DNA of 64,000 bases from Desulfocurvus vexinensis DSM 17965 (lineage in GTDB: Bacteria > Desulfobacterota > Desulfovibrionia > Desulfovibrionales > Desulfovibrionaceae): contig NZ_KI912583.1 in the NCBI RefSeq assembly GCF_000519125.1, forward strand, positions 69,614 through 133,613, in the 5' to 3' direction. The notes under the pieces were generated by a model. That model was given only the letters and a program-made list of their open reading frames with translations, was not told the DNA's origin and ran no database searches. Positions 1 to 8,047 of this stretch are shown here, one piece after another; the stretch's first letter is position 1; every line of letters begins with the position of its first letter. The position numbers and the translations under genes are program-made.

Positions 1-93
1 CTGACCCTGTTCATCGTGCCCGTGGAATGGGACCTCTTGACCCAGCTCCAGGAATGGCGCGCCCGGCGCAGGGAGCGGGCCGGGCGGCGCTAG
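1..93 (+). CDS. C-terminal end of an RND-type efflux transporter (partial)
   Basis: An open frame enters from the left edge and stops with TAG at 91-93. The 30 visible residues begin LTLFIVPVEWDLL and end in a strongly basic tail rich in Arg. A hydrophobic stretch ending in a VPV motif and then a short charged cytoplasmic tail is how AcrB/MexB-type inner-membrane efflux pumps end. Only this tail is visible, so the family call rests on that motif. It is followed by a strong palindromic terminator. Confidence 0.45.
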   Translation: MTLFIVPVEWDLLTQLQEWRARRRERAGRR

Positions 94-111
94 CGGCGCC
101 CGAGGCGCGCG

Positions 112-167
112 CATCCAGACAAAGGCCCCCGGGCGGCGCGCGCCGCCCGGGGGCCTTTGTCTGGATG
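112..167. terminator. Perfect 56-bp palindrome, bidirectional terminator
   Basis: Two 28-bp arms (112-139 and 140-167) are exact reverse complements with no spacer. The core is G+C-rich and the outer part carries AAAG/CTTT, giving a short T-rich stretch when read either way. It lies between the plus-strand gene ending at 93 and the minus-strand gene ending at 182, so it probably terminates both transcripts. Confidence 0.75.
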
Positions 168-181
168 GGGGGCAGGGGCTC

Positions 182-1462
182 TCAGCCCTGGCCGCGCCAA
201 AAGCGCAGCACGTCGGCCACGGACTCGCGGGGCCGGAGCACCTCCAGGCGGCCCCGGGAAAGGCCGAGCACGGCGGGCATGGGCCGGGAGTTGTAGCGCG
301 ACCACATGGCCATGGTGTAGGCGCCCGCGTCGAGCAGCAGCGCCCAGTCGCCGGGCTCCAGGGCGGCTGCGGCGGCCCGGCGCGAGGGAAAGTCGCCCTG
401 GAAGCACAGCGGCCCGGCGATGGCCTGGGCCGTGGCCGGGCCGGGCTTGAGGACGCCGTCCGGGGTGGCGGCGGCCACGTCGTGGTGCCAGTCGGCGGGG
501 TTGTAGCAGGGCCGCAGGAACATGTCCGCGCCCAGGTGGGTCACGACGCAGCGCACCCCCCCGTACTCCTTGACGTACTCCACCCGCGCGGCGGCGAAGG
601 CCGCCCCGGCGTGGATGGCGCGCCCGAATTCCGTAACCAGGCGGTGCGGCCCCGCGAAGAGCCCGGGGCAGCCCCGGCGCAGGGCCGCGGCGTAGTCGGC
701 CAGGGTCGGTTTGGGGTCGTCGTCGCGGCAGGTGGCGGGCAGGCCGCCGCCGATGTCCATGGCCTGCACCCGGCCCCCGGCGGCGCGCACGGCCCCGGCC
801 AGGGCGACCATGGCCCGGGCGGCAGCCACGAGCTGCTCCAGGGTGCAGCCCTGGGAGCCCACGTGGCAGTGCAGCCCGGTGAGCCAGGGCCGGGCGGCGA
901 AGGCGGCCACGATCTGCCCGCGGCACTGGTCCAGGGGCAGGCCGAACTTGGAGAAGGCCCCGGCCACGGAGGTGGCGGCGATGGCCCCGGCGCCCACCTG
1001 GGGGTTGACGCGCAGGCCCACGGTGCCGCGCGGCGCTCCCGCCTCGGCCACGGCGGCGTCGATGCGCTCCAGCTCCTGGAAGTTGTCCGCGTTGAGGTGC
1101 ACGCCCAGGGCCAGGGCGTGGCGGATCTCGGCCACGGTCTTGGCGGGCGAGTCGAAGACGATACGCCCGGGGGGCAGCCCGGCCTCCAGGGCCAGCTCCA
1201 GCTCGGGCAGCGAGGCCACCTCGGCGCCCAGGGCCGGGTCCAGCCCCGCCAGGCGGCGCAAGAGCGGCGGCAGGGGGTTGGCCTTGACGGCCACGGCGTG
1301 CAGGGTACCGGGCGGGAAGGCCGCCACGGCCTCGCGGGCGCGGGCGTCCAGGCGGTCCAGGTCGTGGATGACCAGGGCGGTGTCCTCGGGGCCGACGTGG
1401 CCGCCTTGCAGCGCCAGGGCCAGCATGGCCGCCGCCTCGGGGGGGGTGATGCGCGTGTGCAT
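182..1462 (-). CDS. PLP-dependent decarboxylase, LysA/ornithine decarboxylase fold
   Basis: A 426-aa fold-type III PLP enzyme, probably decarboxylating diaminopimelate or a related amino acid in the cytoplasm. The PLP lysine sits in VAVKANPL near residue 50. HCHVGSQG and DIGGGLP are the usual barrel motifs, TEFGR stands where EPGR is usual, and GAYTMAMWSRYN is the C-terminal tyrosine region. The canonical C-E-S-x-D segment of LysA is replaced by RPCYNPADWHH, so the substrate may differ. The ATG at 1462 was chosen because it starts the conserved N-terminus; the frame stays open upstream but then overlaps the opposite gene. It stands alone, convergent with the RND-like gene. Confidence 0.8.
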   Translation of the reverse strand: MHTRITPPEAAAMLALALQGGHVGPEDTALVIHDLDRLDARAREAVAAFPPGTLHAVAVKANPLPPLLRRLAGLDPALGAEVASLPELELALEAGLPPGRIVFDSPAKTVAEIRHALALGVHLNADNFQELERIDAAVAEAGAPRGTVGLRVNPQVGAGAIAATSVAGAFSKFGLPLDQCRGQIVAAFAARPWLTGLHCHVGSQGCTLEQLVAAARAMVALAGAVRAAGGRVQAMDIGGGLPATCRDDDPKPTLADYAAALRRGCPGLFAGPHRLVTEFGRAIHAGAAFAAARVEYVKEYGGVRCVVTHLGADMFLRPCYNPADWHHDVAAATPDGVLKPGPATAQAIAGPLCFQGDFPSRRAAAAALEPGDWALLLDAGAYTMAMWSRYNSRPMPAVLGLSRGRLEVLRPRESVADVLRFWRGQG

Positions 1463-1544
1463 GCCCCGAGCATAGCCCAGGGGCCCGGGCCTGGGAACCC
1501 CGCCCCGGACGGTCCGCCCGGCAGGCGCGCGGCGCGAAAGCGGC

Positions 1545-1573
1545 TTTACCCGGGCGGGCCAAAAGCGTACAAC
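1545..1573 (+). promoter_or_regulatory. Sigma-70-type promoter for the kinase gene
   Basis: TTTACC (1545-1550) and TACAAC (1568-1573) are separated by exactly 17 bp, each matching four of six consensus bases. The pair lies about 40 bp upstream of the ATG at 1614, in a locally less G+C-rich stretch. Prediction from sequence only. Confidence 0.45.
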
Positions 1574-1613
1574 GCCGGGGCGGGCGCTGGCGCCCGCCCA
1601 ACCGGGACGAAGC

Positions 1614-2150
1614 ATGGCCGACCTGACGACACAAAGCACCGACCTTCCCTGCGTGACCCTCATCGGCATGGCCGGAGCGGGCAAGTCCACCGTGGGCCGC
1701 GCCCTGGCGCTGCGCCTGGGCTGGGCGCACCTGGACACGGACCACGTCATCGAGGCCGACCTGGGCCGCCCGCTGCAGGACGTGTTCGACGGCCTGGGCC
1801 GCGAGGCCTTCATCCGCACCGAGGAGCGCATCGTCTCCGGCCTGCGGCTCAAGCGCTGCGTGATCTCCACGGGCGGCAGCGTGGTCTACGGCCCGGCGGC
1901 GGTGGCCCGGCTGCGCGCGCTGGGCCCGGTGGTCCACCTGCACGCCGCCCTGGACGTGGTGGCCCGGCGCGTGGGCGCGGGCCAGGGCCGGGGCCTGGCC
2001 ATCGCCCCGGGCCAGACCATCGCCGACCTCTACAACGAACGCCGGGCGCTCTACGAGGCCGCCGCCGACCTCACGGTGGACTCCGGCGCCCTGGCCCCGG
2101 ACGACTGCGCCGGGGCCATCGCCGACTGGCTGGCCCGCCGGGAGCCCTGA
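1614..2150 (+). CDS. aroK: Shikimate-kinase-family small-molecule kinase
   Basis: A 178-aa P-loop kinase of normal shikimate kinase length. Walker A is GMAGAGKST near residue 18-26, the Asp pair is in LDTDH, the shikimate-type Arg is in AFIRTEE, the lid carries GRGL, and the C-terminal LYNERRALYEAAADL block is typical. The family would phosphorylate shikimate at O3 in the chorismate pathway. The glycine-rich substrate loop, normally TGGG, reads STGGSVVYG, so a different small alcohol substrate such as homoserine is possible. No other aromatic-pathway gene is adjacent. The next gene starts 1 bp after its stop, so the two are probably cotranscribed. Confidence 0.75.
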   Translation: MADLTTQSTDLPCVTLIGMAGAGKSTVGRALALRLGWAHLDTDHVIEADLGRPLQDVFDGLGREAFIRTEERIVSGLRLKRCVISTGGSVVYGPAAVARLRALGPVVHLHAALDVVARRVGAGQGRGLAIAPGQTIADLYNERRALYEAAADLTVDSGALAPDDCAGAIADWLARREP

Positions 2151-2151
2151 C

Positions 2152-2733
2152 ATGAAAAGTACCCGCACCGCCATTCTGCGCCGCCTGGAAGCCCTGTACA
2201 CGCGCATGGCCCAGGACTACGAAGCCGCAGCCCAGGGCACGGGCTTCACCTGCGCGGGCTGCGCACAGAACTGCTGCACGAGCCATTTCCAGCACCACAC
2301 TTATGCGGAATGGCTGTATTTCTTCAAGGGCCTGGACGCCCTGCCCGCCCCCCGGCGCGAGCAGTACATGGACCGCGCCCGGGCCTGCGTGCGCGAAACG
2401 CACGAGGCCCTGGCGCGCGGCGAGCGCCCCGCCGTGATGTGCCCGGTCAACGACGACGGGCTGTGCGGCATGTACGCGCACCGGCTGATGATCTGCCGCC
2501 TGCACGGGGTGCCGCACCTGCTGGCCGGGCGCGACGGGCAGCCCCAGGCCTACCCCGGCTGCCACCGCTTCCCGGCGGGCAGCACCGCCGCGCCCCTGGA
2601 CCGCACGCCCCTGTACCGCGACCTGGCGCGCATCGAAATGGACCTGCTGGGCGCCCGCCTGCGCAGCCTGCCCCGGGTGAACTTGACGCTGGCCGAGATG
2701 ATGGTGCAAGGTCCACCAAGGTTGACCCCCTAA
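2152..2733 (+). CDS. YkgJ-family cysteine-cluster protein
   Basis: 193 aa. An N-terminal CAGCAQNCC block (near residues 26-34), a central MCPVNDDGLCGMY and a downstream ICRLHG and YPGCHRF supply the cysteines of the YkgJ/CxxCxxxCC family (PF03692), thought to bind zinc or an Fe-S cluster. The biochemical role of the family is not known. It starts 1 bp after the kinase stop codon, suggesting translational coupling. No signal peptide or membrane segment is visible. Confidence 0.75.
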   Translation: MKSTRTAILRRLEALYTRMAQDYEAAAQGTGFTCAGCAQNCCTSHFQHHTYAEWLYFFKGLDALPAPRREQYMDRARACVRETHEALARGERPAVMCPVNDDGLCGMYAHRLMICRLHGVPHLLAGRDGQPQAYPGCHRFPAGSTAAPLDRTPLYRDLARIEMDLLGARLRSLPRVNLTLAEMMVQGPPRLTP

Positions 2734-2747
2734 CCCAGGACCGCTTC

Positions 2748-3272
2748 ATGCACCGCCCCAAGCACGCCCCGGCCCTGCTGGCCGCCCTCGCCGCCGCCCT
2801 GCTGCTCGCGGCCTGCGCGCAGACCAGCGTGAAGCACCTGAACCGCAACGCCTGGGCCACGGACACCGACCTCTCCCTGACCATGCAGTTCTGGCGCTTC
2901 GACTACCGCATCAAGGCCCAGGGCAACCAGTTCGCCGTGCGCGGCACCGCCCGGCCCGAAACTGCGGCCCTGCCGCCCACGGCCCGCTGGATCGAGGACC
3001 TGTGGCTGGCGGCCTACCTGTGCGACGCGAGCGGCGCCGTCCTGGCCCAGGACCTGCGCGTGGCCGACCCCGGGCCCCTGGCCCCGGGCGTGGGCCTGCC
3101 CTTCGCCTTCACCCTGCACCCCGACGCCCTGCCCCCCGCAGGCGAGCTGTACATCACCTTCGGCTACCGCATGAAGCTCGTGCCCGAGGGCCCCGAAGAG
3201 GACAAGCCCGCCCGCCAGTTCTCCCCTGCGGAGGTCTTCTTCGCCAGCGAGGGCGCCATCACGCGTTTCTGA
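2748..3272 (+). CDS. Predicted outer-membrane or periplasmic lipoprotein
   Basis: 174 aa. MHRPKHAP is followed by a hydrophobic Ala/Leu stretch and a lipobox LLLAAC, so the mature protein should begin at a lipidated Cys near residue 19. The rest is a soluble domain rich in aromatic residues (MQFWRFDYRI, YITFGYRM) with no motif I recognise. ATG 2748 was chosen because it begins the signal peptide and has AGGA seven bases upstream; the frame is open further upstream only as an overlap with the preceding gene. It lies 14 bp after the YkgJ-type gene and is probably in the same operon. Confidence 0.7.
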   Translation: MHRPKHAPALLAALAAALLLAACAQTSVKHLNRNAWATDTDLSLTMQFWRFDYRIKAQGNQFAVRGTARPETAALPPTARWIEDLWLAAYLCDASGAVLAQDLRVADPGPLAPGVGLPFAFTLHPDALPPAGELYITFGYRMKLVPEGPEEDKPARQFSPAEVFFASEGAITRF

Positions 3273-3342
3273 ACGCCACCCGCCCCGCCCGCCCCACCGC
3301 CCAACGCCGCCCGCGCCGCCCCGCCCAAGCCGCGCGACCCTG

Positions 3343-3371
3343 TTGTCGCCCCGCCGGAAAAGGGCTACATT
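3343..3371 (+). promoter_or_regulatory. Sigma-70-type promoter for the cNMP-binding gene
   Basis: TTGTCG (3343-3348), a 17-bp spacer and TACATT (3366-3371) lie about 60 bp ahead of the ATG at 3432, in the 158-bp gap after the lipoprotein gene. Each hexamer matches four of six consensus bases. Confidence 0.45.
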
Positions 3372-3431
3372 CCCGAGTATACCAGGCCCGGCCCGCGCGC
3401 CCGCCGCGCGGCCCCGCCAAGGGAGGCAGGC

Positions 3432-4067
3432 ATGGCCCAGAAGAAGACGACCTTCCTGGTCAGGAACTTTCTCAAATATTCCGTGATATTCGGAGAAGGT
3501 TCCAAGGGGGACACCGCCTACCTGCTCAAGGAAGGCCGGGTGGAAATCTCCAAGATGATCGACGGCAAGAAGAAGGTCTTCGCCATCCTCTCGCCCATCT
3601 CCATGTTCGGCGAAATGGCCATCCTGCTCGGCGACGAAAAGCGCACCGCCACCGCCGTGGCCCTGGAGGACGCCAAGGTCGTGGAGATCAAGCGCCACGA
3701 TTTCGAGGAGTTCGTGCGCCAGTCGCCGCCGATGATCGGCACCCTGGTCACGGTGCTGGTGCACCGCCTCAAGACCGCCACGGCCAAGGCCCTGCGCGTG
3801 CCCAACCTGTTCTTCGGCGTCTGCCACACCCTGGCGCTCATGGCCGGGCACGGCGTGACGGCCCTGAACTACCTGGACACCCTGTCGTCCCTGGCTGCGG
3901 CCTTCAACGTCGGCAAGGAGCACATCGAGGCCGTGCTGGGCACCCTGGCCGAGGACGGCCTGCTGGCCTTCGAGGTCAACGAGCAGCACGAGCGGATGAT
4001 CCTGGTCAAACAGACGGAAGACCTCCCGGCCATCGCCGCCGAGCGGCGCAAGGCCGCCCAGGAGTAG
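3432..4067 (+). CDS. Cyclic-nucleotide-binding-domain protein
   Basis: 211 aa. Residues about 10-115 form a cNMP-binding jelly roll: GEGSKGDTAYLLKEGRVEIS, then SPISMFGEMAILLGDEKRTATAVAL, where FGE and R-T are the usual phosphate-binding positions. A long helix follows, then a C-terminal region with short HTH-like helices (EHIEAVLGTLAEDGLL) but no clear CRP recognition helix. It may be a nucleotide-responsive regulator or a non-DNA-binding sensor. It precedes two signalling genes on the same strand with a 77-bp gap, so a shared signalling role is possible but not shown. Confidence 0.75.
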   Translation: MAQKKTTFLVRNFLKYSVIFGEGSKGDTAYLLKEGRVEISKMIDGKKKVFAILSPISMFGEMAILLGDEKRTATAVALEDAKVVEIKRHDFEEFVRQSPPMIGTLVTVLVHRLKTATAKALRVPNLFFGVCHTLALMAGHGVTALNYLDTLSSLAAAFNVGKEHIEAVLGTLAEDGLLAFEVNEQHERMILVKQTEDLPAIAAERRKAAQE

Positions 4068-4144
4068 GCGCGCGGGCGCGGGGCCCCGCCTTGCCCCCGC
4101 CCGCGTCCCGCGCGGAACCAGCAAGCATGGAGCGGTGAGCCTGC

Positions 4145-5509
4145 ATGACCCGCACCCCGAAAAACGACTGCGCCCAGGACCCCGTGGCCTCGGGGGCCCA
4201 GGCCATCGCCCGGCGCATCCGCGACAAGGCGGGCGCCTACGCCCGCTACGATTTCAGCGAGGCCCAGAGCGGCGCGCTGAACATCTTCTTCGACCTGGTC
4301 CAGGAGTTCGACGCCGAGGAGGACTTCCACGCCGTGTGCGTCCTGGTCCCGCACGAGCTGTTCGGGCTGGGCAGCGCCCTGTACCTGGTCACGCGCGACC
4401 TCTCCCTGCGCTGCGCCCAGGCCAGCGGGCCGGGGGCCGTTGCCCCCCGGCGGGCCCTGGCCGGGCTGCGCGGGGCCCCGGCCCAGCCCGCCGAGGGCGA
4501 CGGCCACCTCTACCTGCCCATCCGGGCCAATGCGGAGCACGTGCAGCAGCTGCCCTTCGACCCGCCCGGGGGCGTCATCGGCTGCCTGGAGCTGTTCCCC
4601 GCCGCACGCCTGGCCGGGGGCGACGGCCTGTTCTGGGAGAAGTACGCCAACCGCATCGGCTTCCAGATGCACAACCGCATCGTGCAGGGCGCCAACCGCC
4701 GCCACCTGCGCTTCATCCGCAACCTGGCCAAGGACATCGGGCACAACGTCATCGTGCCCAACATGTACTTCAAGCTGTTCTTCAACCGCCTGAAGCGGAC
4801 CATCGACCAGCTGGGCGAGGTGCCCGGGCGCCACGCCGCGCCCTCGTCGGAGTCGCGCCGCGAGATCCTGGCCCTGCACGAAGCCCTGCGCGAGCAGTAC
4901 GACGAGATCTCGCGCCACTACGAGCAGACCAGCCTGTACCTGGAAACCCTGCTGCGCCAGAGCCATTTCGAGAAGGGCCACTACGTGCTGGAGCGCCGGG
5001 CCTGCCACGTGCCGACCCAGATCATCGCCCCGCAGCTGCACCAGTTCCTGCCGCGCTTCCAGGAGCGGGGCATCGCCGTGACGCCCTGCCCCGACTGCGC
5101 CGACGACCCGGGCCTGACCCTGTCCGTGGACGTGGGGCTCATCGCCCAGGTCTTCTCCAACCTGTTCTCCAACGCCCTGAAATACACGGCCCCGCCGCCG
5201 GACGGCGGGCCCAAGGCCCTGGTCTGCTCCGCCAGCCACGCCCCGGGCCGCCTGGGGCGCGGGCGCGACGCCGTGGACTTCAGCATCTTCACCACCGGCA
5301 CGCCCCTGGCCCCTGCGGACGGCGCCCGGCTCTTCGAGGCGGGCTTCCGCGCCGGGGACAATCTGGCCGACGGCACGGGCCACGGCCTGTTCTTCGTGCG
5401 CCAGATCGTGGAGCTGCACGGGGGCCGCGCCCTGTACGAGGCCGTGCCCGGGGGCAACGTCTTCCACGTCCTGCTGCCGGCCCGGGCCCCGGAGGAGGCC
5501 CCGCCATGA
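4145..5509 (+). CDS. Soluble sensor histidine kinase with GAF-like input
   Basis: 454 aa, no membrane segments. Residues about 45-180 look like a GAF domain. The phosphoacceptor helix is unusual: DIGHNVIVPNM near residue 200 keeps the H-x4-P spacing of the normal HELRTPL box. The ATPase domain is at the C-terminus, with N-box NLFSNALKY and glycine box GTGHGLFFVRQI, so it looks catalytically competent. Its last bases overlap the next gene (ATGA), which encodes a receiver-PAS-kinase; the two are translationally coupled and probably form one signalling pathway. Confidence 0.8.
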   Translation: MTRTPKNDCAQDPVASGAQAIARRIRDKAGAYARYDFSEAQSGALNIFFDLVQEFDAEEDFHAVCVLVPHELFGLGSALYLVTRDLSLRCAQASGPGAVAPRRALAGLRGAPAQPAEGDGHLYLPIRANAEHVQQLPFDPPGGVIGCLELFPAARLAGGDGLFWEKYANRIGFQMHNRIVQGANRRHLRFIRNLAKDIGHNVIVPNMYFKLFFNRLKRTIDQLGEVPGRHAAPSSESRREILALHEALREQYDEISRHYEQTSLYLETLLRQSHFEKGHYVLERRACHVPTQIIAPQLHQFLPRFQERGIAVTPCPDCADDPGLTLSVDVGLIAQVFSNLFSNALKYTAPPPDGGPKALVCSASHAPGRLGRGRDAVDFSIFTTGTPLAPADGARLFEAGFRAGDNLADGTGHGLFFVRQIVELHGGRALYEAVPGGNVFHVLLPARAPEEAPP

Positions 5510-6963
5510 CCGCCGGGCCCGCCGCGCCGCTGCTGTTGTCCGTGGAGGACGACCCCCAGGTGCGCGCCTCCATCGTCACCTGGCTCGAAGACAGCGGCTA
5601 CCGGGTCGTGGAGGCCGCAGACGGCCCCGCAGGCCTGGCGGCCTTCCGGGCCCACGCGCCGGACCTGGTGCTGCTGGACATGGGCCTGCCCGGGCTCCCG
5701 GGCATGGAGGTGCTGCGGGCCATGGCCGCCGAATCGCCCCGGACCCCGGTGGTCGTTGTTTCGGCCAACGCGGCCATCACCGACGCCATCGGCGCCTTCA
5801 AGGCCGGAGCCTGGGACTACGTGACCAAGCCCGTCCTGAACTTCGACGTGCTGGAACAGACCATCCGCAACTGCCTGGAGCGCCGGGCCCTGCGCGAGGA
5901 GGTCCGCCGCGTCCAGGAGCGCCACCGGACCCTGCTGCAAAGCGTGCCGGTCATCGTCTTCACCCTGGGCCCGGGCGCGGACCTGGAATTCATCAACGGC
6001 ACCTGCCAGGCCATCACCGGCTACAGCCCGCAGCAGGCCCTGGCCGAGCCCGGCTGGCTGCTGGCCCACACCCACCCCGACGACCGGGCGGCCCTGGCCC
6101 AGGCCCTGGAGGCCGCGCGCGCCGGACCGGCGGGGGCCCTGCACACGGACTTCCGCTTCACCCACCGCCAGGGCTACACCCTGCACCTGCGCGCCCGGGG
6201 CCTGGAGCGCGGGGCCGACGCACCCGGCGCCGTGGCCGGGGTCATCGCCGACCTCACCGAGTCGGTCTTCCTGGAAAAAATGCTCGTGCAGCGCGAGAAG
6301 CTGAACACCCTGGGAGCCGTGACGGCGGAGCTGGCCCACGAAATCCGCAATCCGCTGACCTCCCTGGGCGGCTTCGCCCGCCGCCTGGCCGAGGCGCACC
6401 CCGACCTCAAGGAGGCGGGCATCATCCTGGAGCAGGCCCTGCGCCTGGAACACCTGCTGGAACGCATCACGGCCTACGCGGCCCCGGTGCCGGTGCGCAT
6501 GCAGCGCGCCAGCCTGACGGCCCTGTTGACCTTCTGCCTGGACCGCCTCTCCCCGGCCCTGGCGCGCCGCAGGCTGGCCCTGCGCCTGCGCCTGGACCCC
6601 GCCCTGCCCGACGTGCACACCGACCCCGACCTGCTCACCGAGACCCTGGCCGCCGTCCTCTCGCGCCTGGCCGAGGGCATGGGCGCCCAGGCCGCGCTGA
6701 CCGTTTCCACCCGCGCCCTGGCCGGGCACGCCCGGCTGGACCTGGACCTCGACGACCCCGCCCTGGCCGAAGCCGCCGAGGCCGCCGCCTCGGGCGAGCG
6801 CCTGCTGATGCCCTTCGAGGAGGGCGGGGCCACCCTGGGCCCGGCCCTGGCCCACCGCAACGTGAAAAGCCTGGGCGGCCACCTGGCCCTTACCCCGCGC
6901 CCCAGGGGCCTGACGGTCACGGTGTCCCTGCCCCTGGCCGACGCGCAGCGCCAAGCCCCCTAG
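5506..6963 (+). CDS. Receiver-PAS-histidine kinase with degenerate ATPase domain
   Basis: 485 aa. An N-terminal receiver domain has an intact acidic pocket (VEDD at 13-16), phosphoacceptor Asp58 in LLDMG, a Ser in VVVSANA and Lys in DYVTKP. A PAS domain follows (about 145-255), then a normal H-box ELAHEIRNPL with His278. The C-terminal ATPase-like domain lacks the N-box asparagines (AVLSRLAEGMG) and a DxGxG box, so it may not bind ATP and may be phosphorylated in trans. The start ATG overlaps the stop of the preceding kinase. No DNA-binding output is present. Confidence 0.8.
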   Translation: MTAGPAAPLLLSVEDDPQVRASIVTWLEDSGYRVVEAADGPAGLAAFRAHAPDLVLLDMGLPGLPGMEVLRAMAAESPRTPVVVVSANAAITDAIGAFKAGAWDYVTKPVLNFDVLEQTIRNCLERRALREEVRRVQERHRTLLQSVPVIVFTLGPGADLEFINGTCQAITGYSPQQALAEPGWLLAHTHPDDRAALAQALEAARAGPAGALHTDFRFTHRQGYTLHLRARGLERGADAPGAVAGVIADLTESVFLEKMLVQREKLNTLGAVTAELAHEIRNPLTSLGGFARRLAEAHPDLKEAGIILEQALRLEHLLERITAYAAPVPVRMQRASLTALLTFCLDRLSPALARRRLALRLRLDPALPDVHTDPDLLTETLAAVLSRLAEGMGAQAALTVSTRALAGHARLDLDLDDPALAEAAEAAASGERLLMPFEEGGATLGPALAHRNVKSLGGHLALTPRPRGLTVTVSLPLADAQRQAP

Positions 6964-6986
6964 CCCGGGCCGGGCGCCGGAGAGCA

Positions 6987-7023
6987 CGCGGCCCCCGCCC
7001 CCGCAAAGGGGACGGGGGCCGCG
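6987..7023 (+). terminator. G+C-rich hairpin between convergent genes
   Basis: Arms 6987-6997 and 7013-7023 (CGCGGCCCCCG and its complement) enclose a 15-nt loop. It follows the kinase stop at 6963 and precedes the end of the minus-strand mscS gene at 7053. There is no T-run, so efficiency is uncertain. Confidence 0.5.
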
Positions 7024-7052
7024 CGGCGCACGGGCCCGGACCGCCGGGCGCC

Positions 7053-7892
7053 TCAGTTGCGGGTGATGACGTGCACCTCGCGCTGGGGGAAGGGGATGGA
7101 AATGCCCGCTTCGTCCAGGGCGGCCTTGATCGCCTCGGTCAGGTCGAAGCGCGTGCCCCAGTAGTCCGCCGTGCGCACCCAGGGCCGGACCACGAGATTC
7201 ACGCTGGAATCGGCCAGCTCGGCCACGGCGATCTGCGGGGCCGGGTCGGTGAGCACGCGGGGCTCGCGCGCCAGGACCTCGGCCACCACGGCCTTGGCCC
7301 GGGCCATGTCGTCGCCGTAGCCGATGCTCACGATGAGGTCGATGCGCCGGGTGTCGTTGGCCGTGGCGTTGCGGATGATCTCGCCGGTGACCTTGGCGTT
7401 GGGCACCAGGATGCGCTGGTTGTCGGCGGTGGCCAGCACGGTGGCCGTCAGGCTGATGGACTTCACCGTGCCCTGGACCCCGGCCACCTCGATGTAGTCG
7501 CCCAGGGTGAAGGGCCGCAGCAGGATGAGCATGACCCCCGAGGAAACGTTGGAGAGGTTGTCCTTCATGGCCAGGCCGATGGCCAGGCCCAGGGAGCCGA
7601 CCACGGCCAGGAACGAGGTGGTGTCCACGCCGATGCGGCTGATGGCCGCCAGCAGCACGGCCACGGCGATGGCCCAGTAGACCAGGTTGCCCAGGAACTC
7701 CACCAGCAGCGGGTCCACCTTGCGGTGAGCCAGGGCGGCCCGCGCCAGGGAGCGCACCCGCCGCCCGACCCACAGGCCGATAAGGATGATGAGCACAGCC
7801 AGCACGAGCTGGGCGCCGTAGGCCGCGATCCAGGTCAGGGCCATTTCCTGGTAGCGGCCGAGTTCCGCCACCCCTTGCGCGAGATCATCCAT
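7053..7892 (-). CDS. mscS: MscS-family small-conductance mechanosensitive channel
   Basis: 279 aa, close to the E. coli MscS length. Three N-terminal membrane helices end in the pore helix VGSLGLAIGLAMKDNLSN, and the beta-domain motif RPFTLGDYIEV follows, then VPNAKVTGEIIRN and a C-terminal alpha/beta vestibule. It should release solutes on osmotic downshock. The start at 7892 (MDDLAQG) was chosen because AGGAGG lies eight bases upstream on the minus strand; a longer open frame to 7931 lacks a ribosome site. It stands alone and is divergent from the next gene. Confidence 0.92.
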   Translation of the reverse strand: MDDLAQGVAELGRYQEMALTWIAAYGAQLVLAVLIILIGLWVGRRVRSLARAALAHRKVDPLLVEFLGNLVYWAIAVAVLLAAISRIGVDTTSFLAVVGSLGLAIGLAMKDNLSNVSSGVMLILLRPFTLGDYIEVAGVQGTVKSISLTATVLATADNQRILVPNAKVTGEIIRNATANDTRRIDLIVSIGYGDDMARAKAVVAEVLAREPRVLTDPAPQIAVAELADSSVNLVVRPWVRTADYWGTRFDLTEAIKAALDEAGISIPFPQREVHVITRN

Positions 7893-7985
7893 GCCATGTC
7901 CTCCTGTCTGGTTTGGGGCTGTCCAGCCCATGGCAGACTACACCCGCCGCGCCGCCCGGGCAATCCCGTTTTCCGATGGAACGAC

Positions 7986-8020
7986 TTGACAAGCCCGCCC
8001 TAGTCAGGAATTATTCCTGA
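7986..8020 (+). promoter_or_regulatory. Promoter overlapped by a 17-bp palindromic operator
   Basis: A consensus -35 TTGACA (7986-7991) is followed after 17 bp by AATTAT (8009-8014). The -10 lies inside a perfect palindrome, TCAGGAAT-T-ATTCCTGA (8004-8020). A dyad placed over the -10 is the geometry of a repressor site. It drives the small winged-helix gene starting at 8048, which could be autoregulated, or another regulator may bind. Confidence 0.6.
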
Positions 8021-8047
8021 TAAGAAAGCACACCAAAGGAGCAACCC

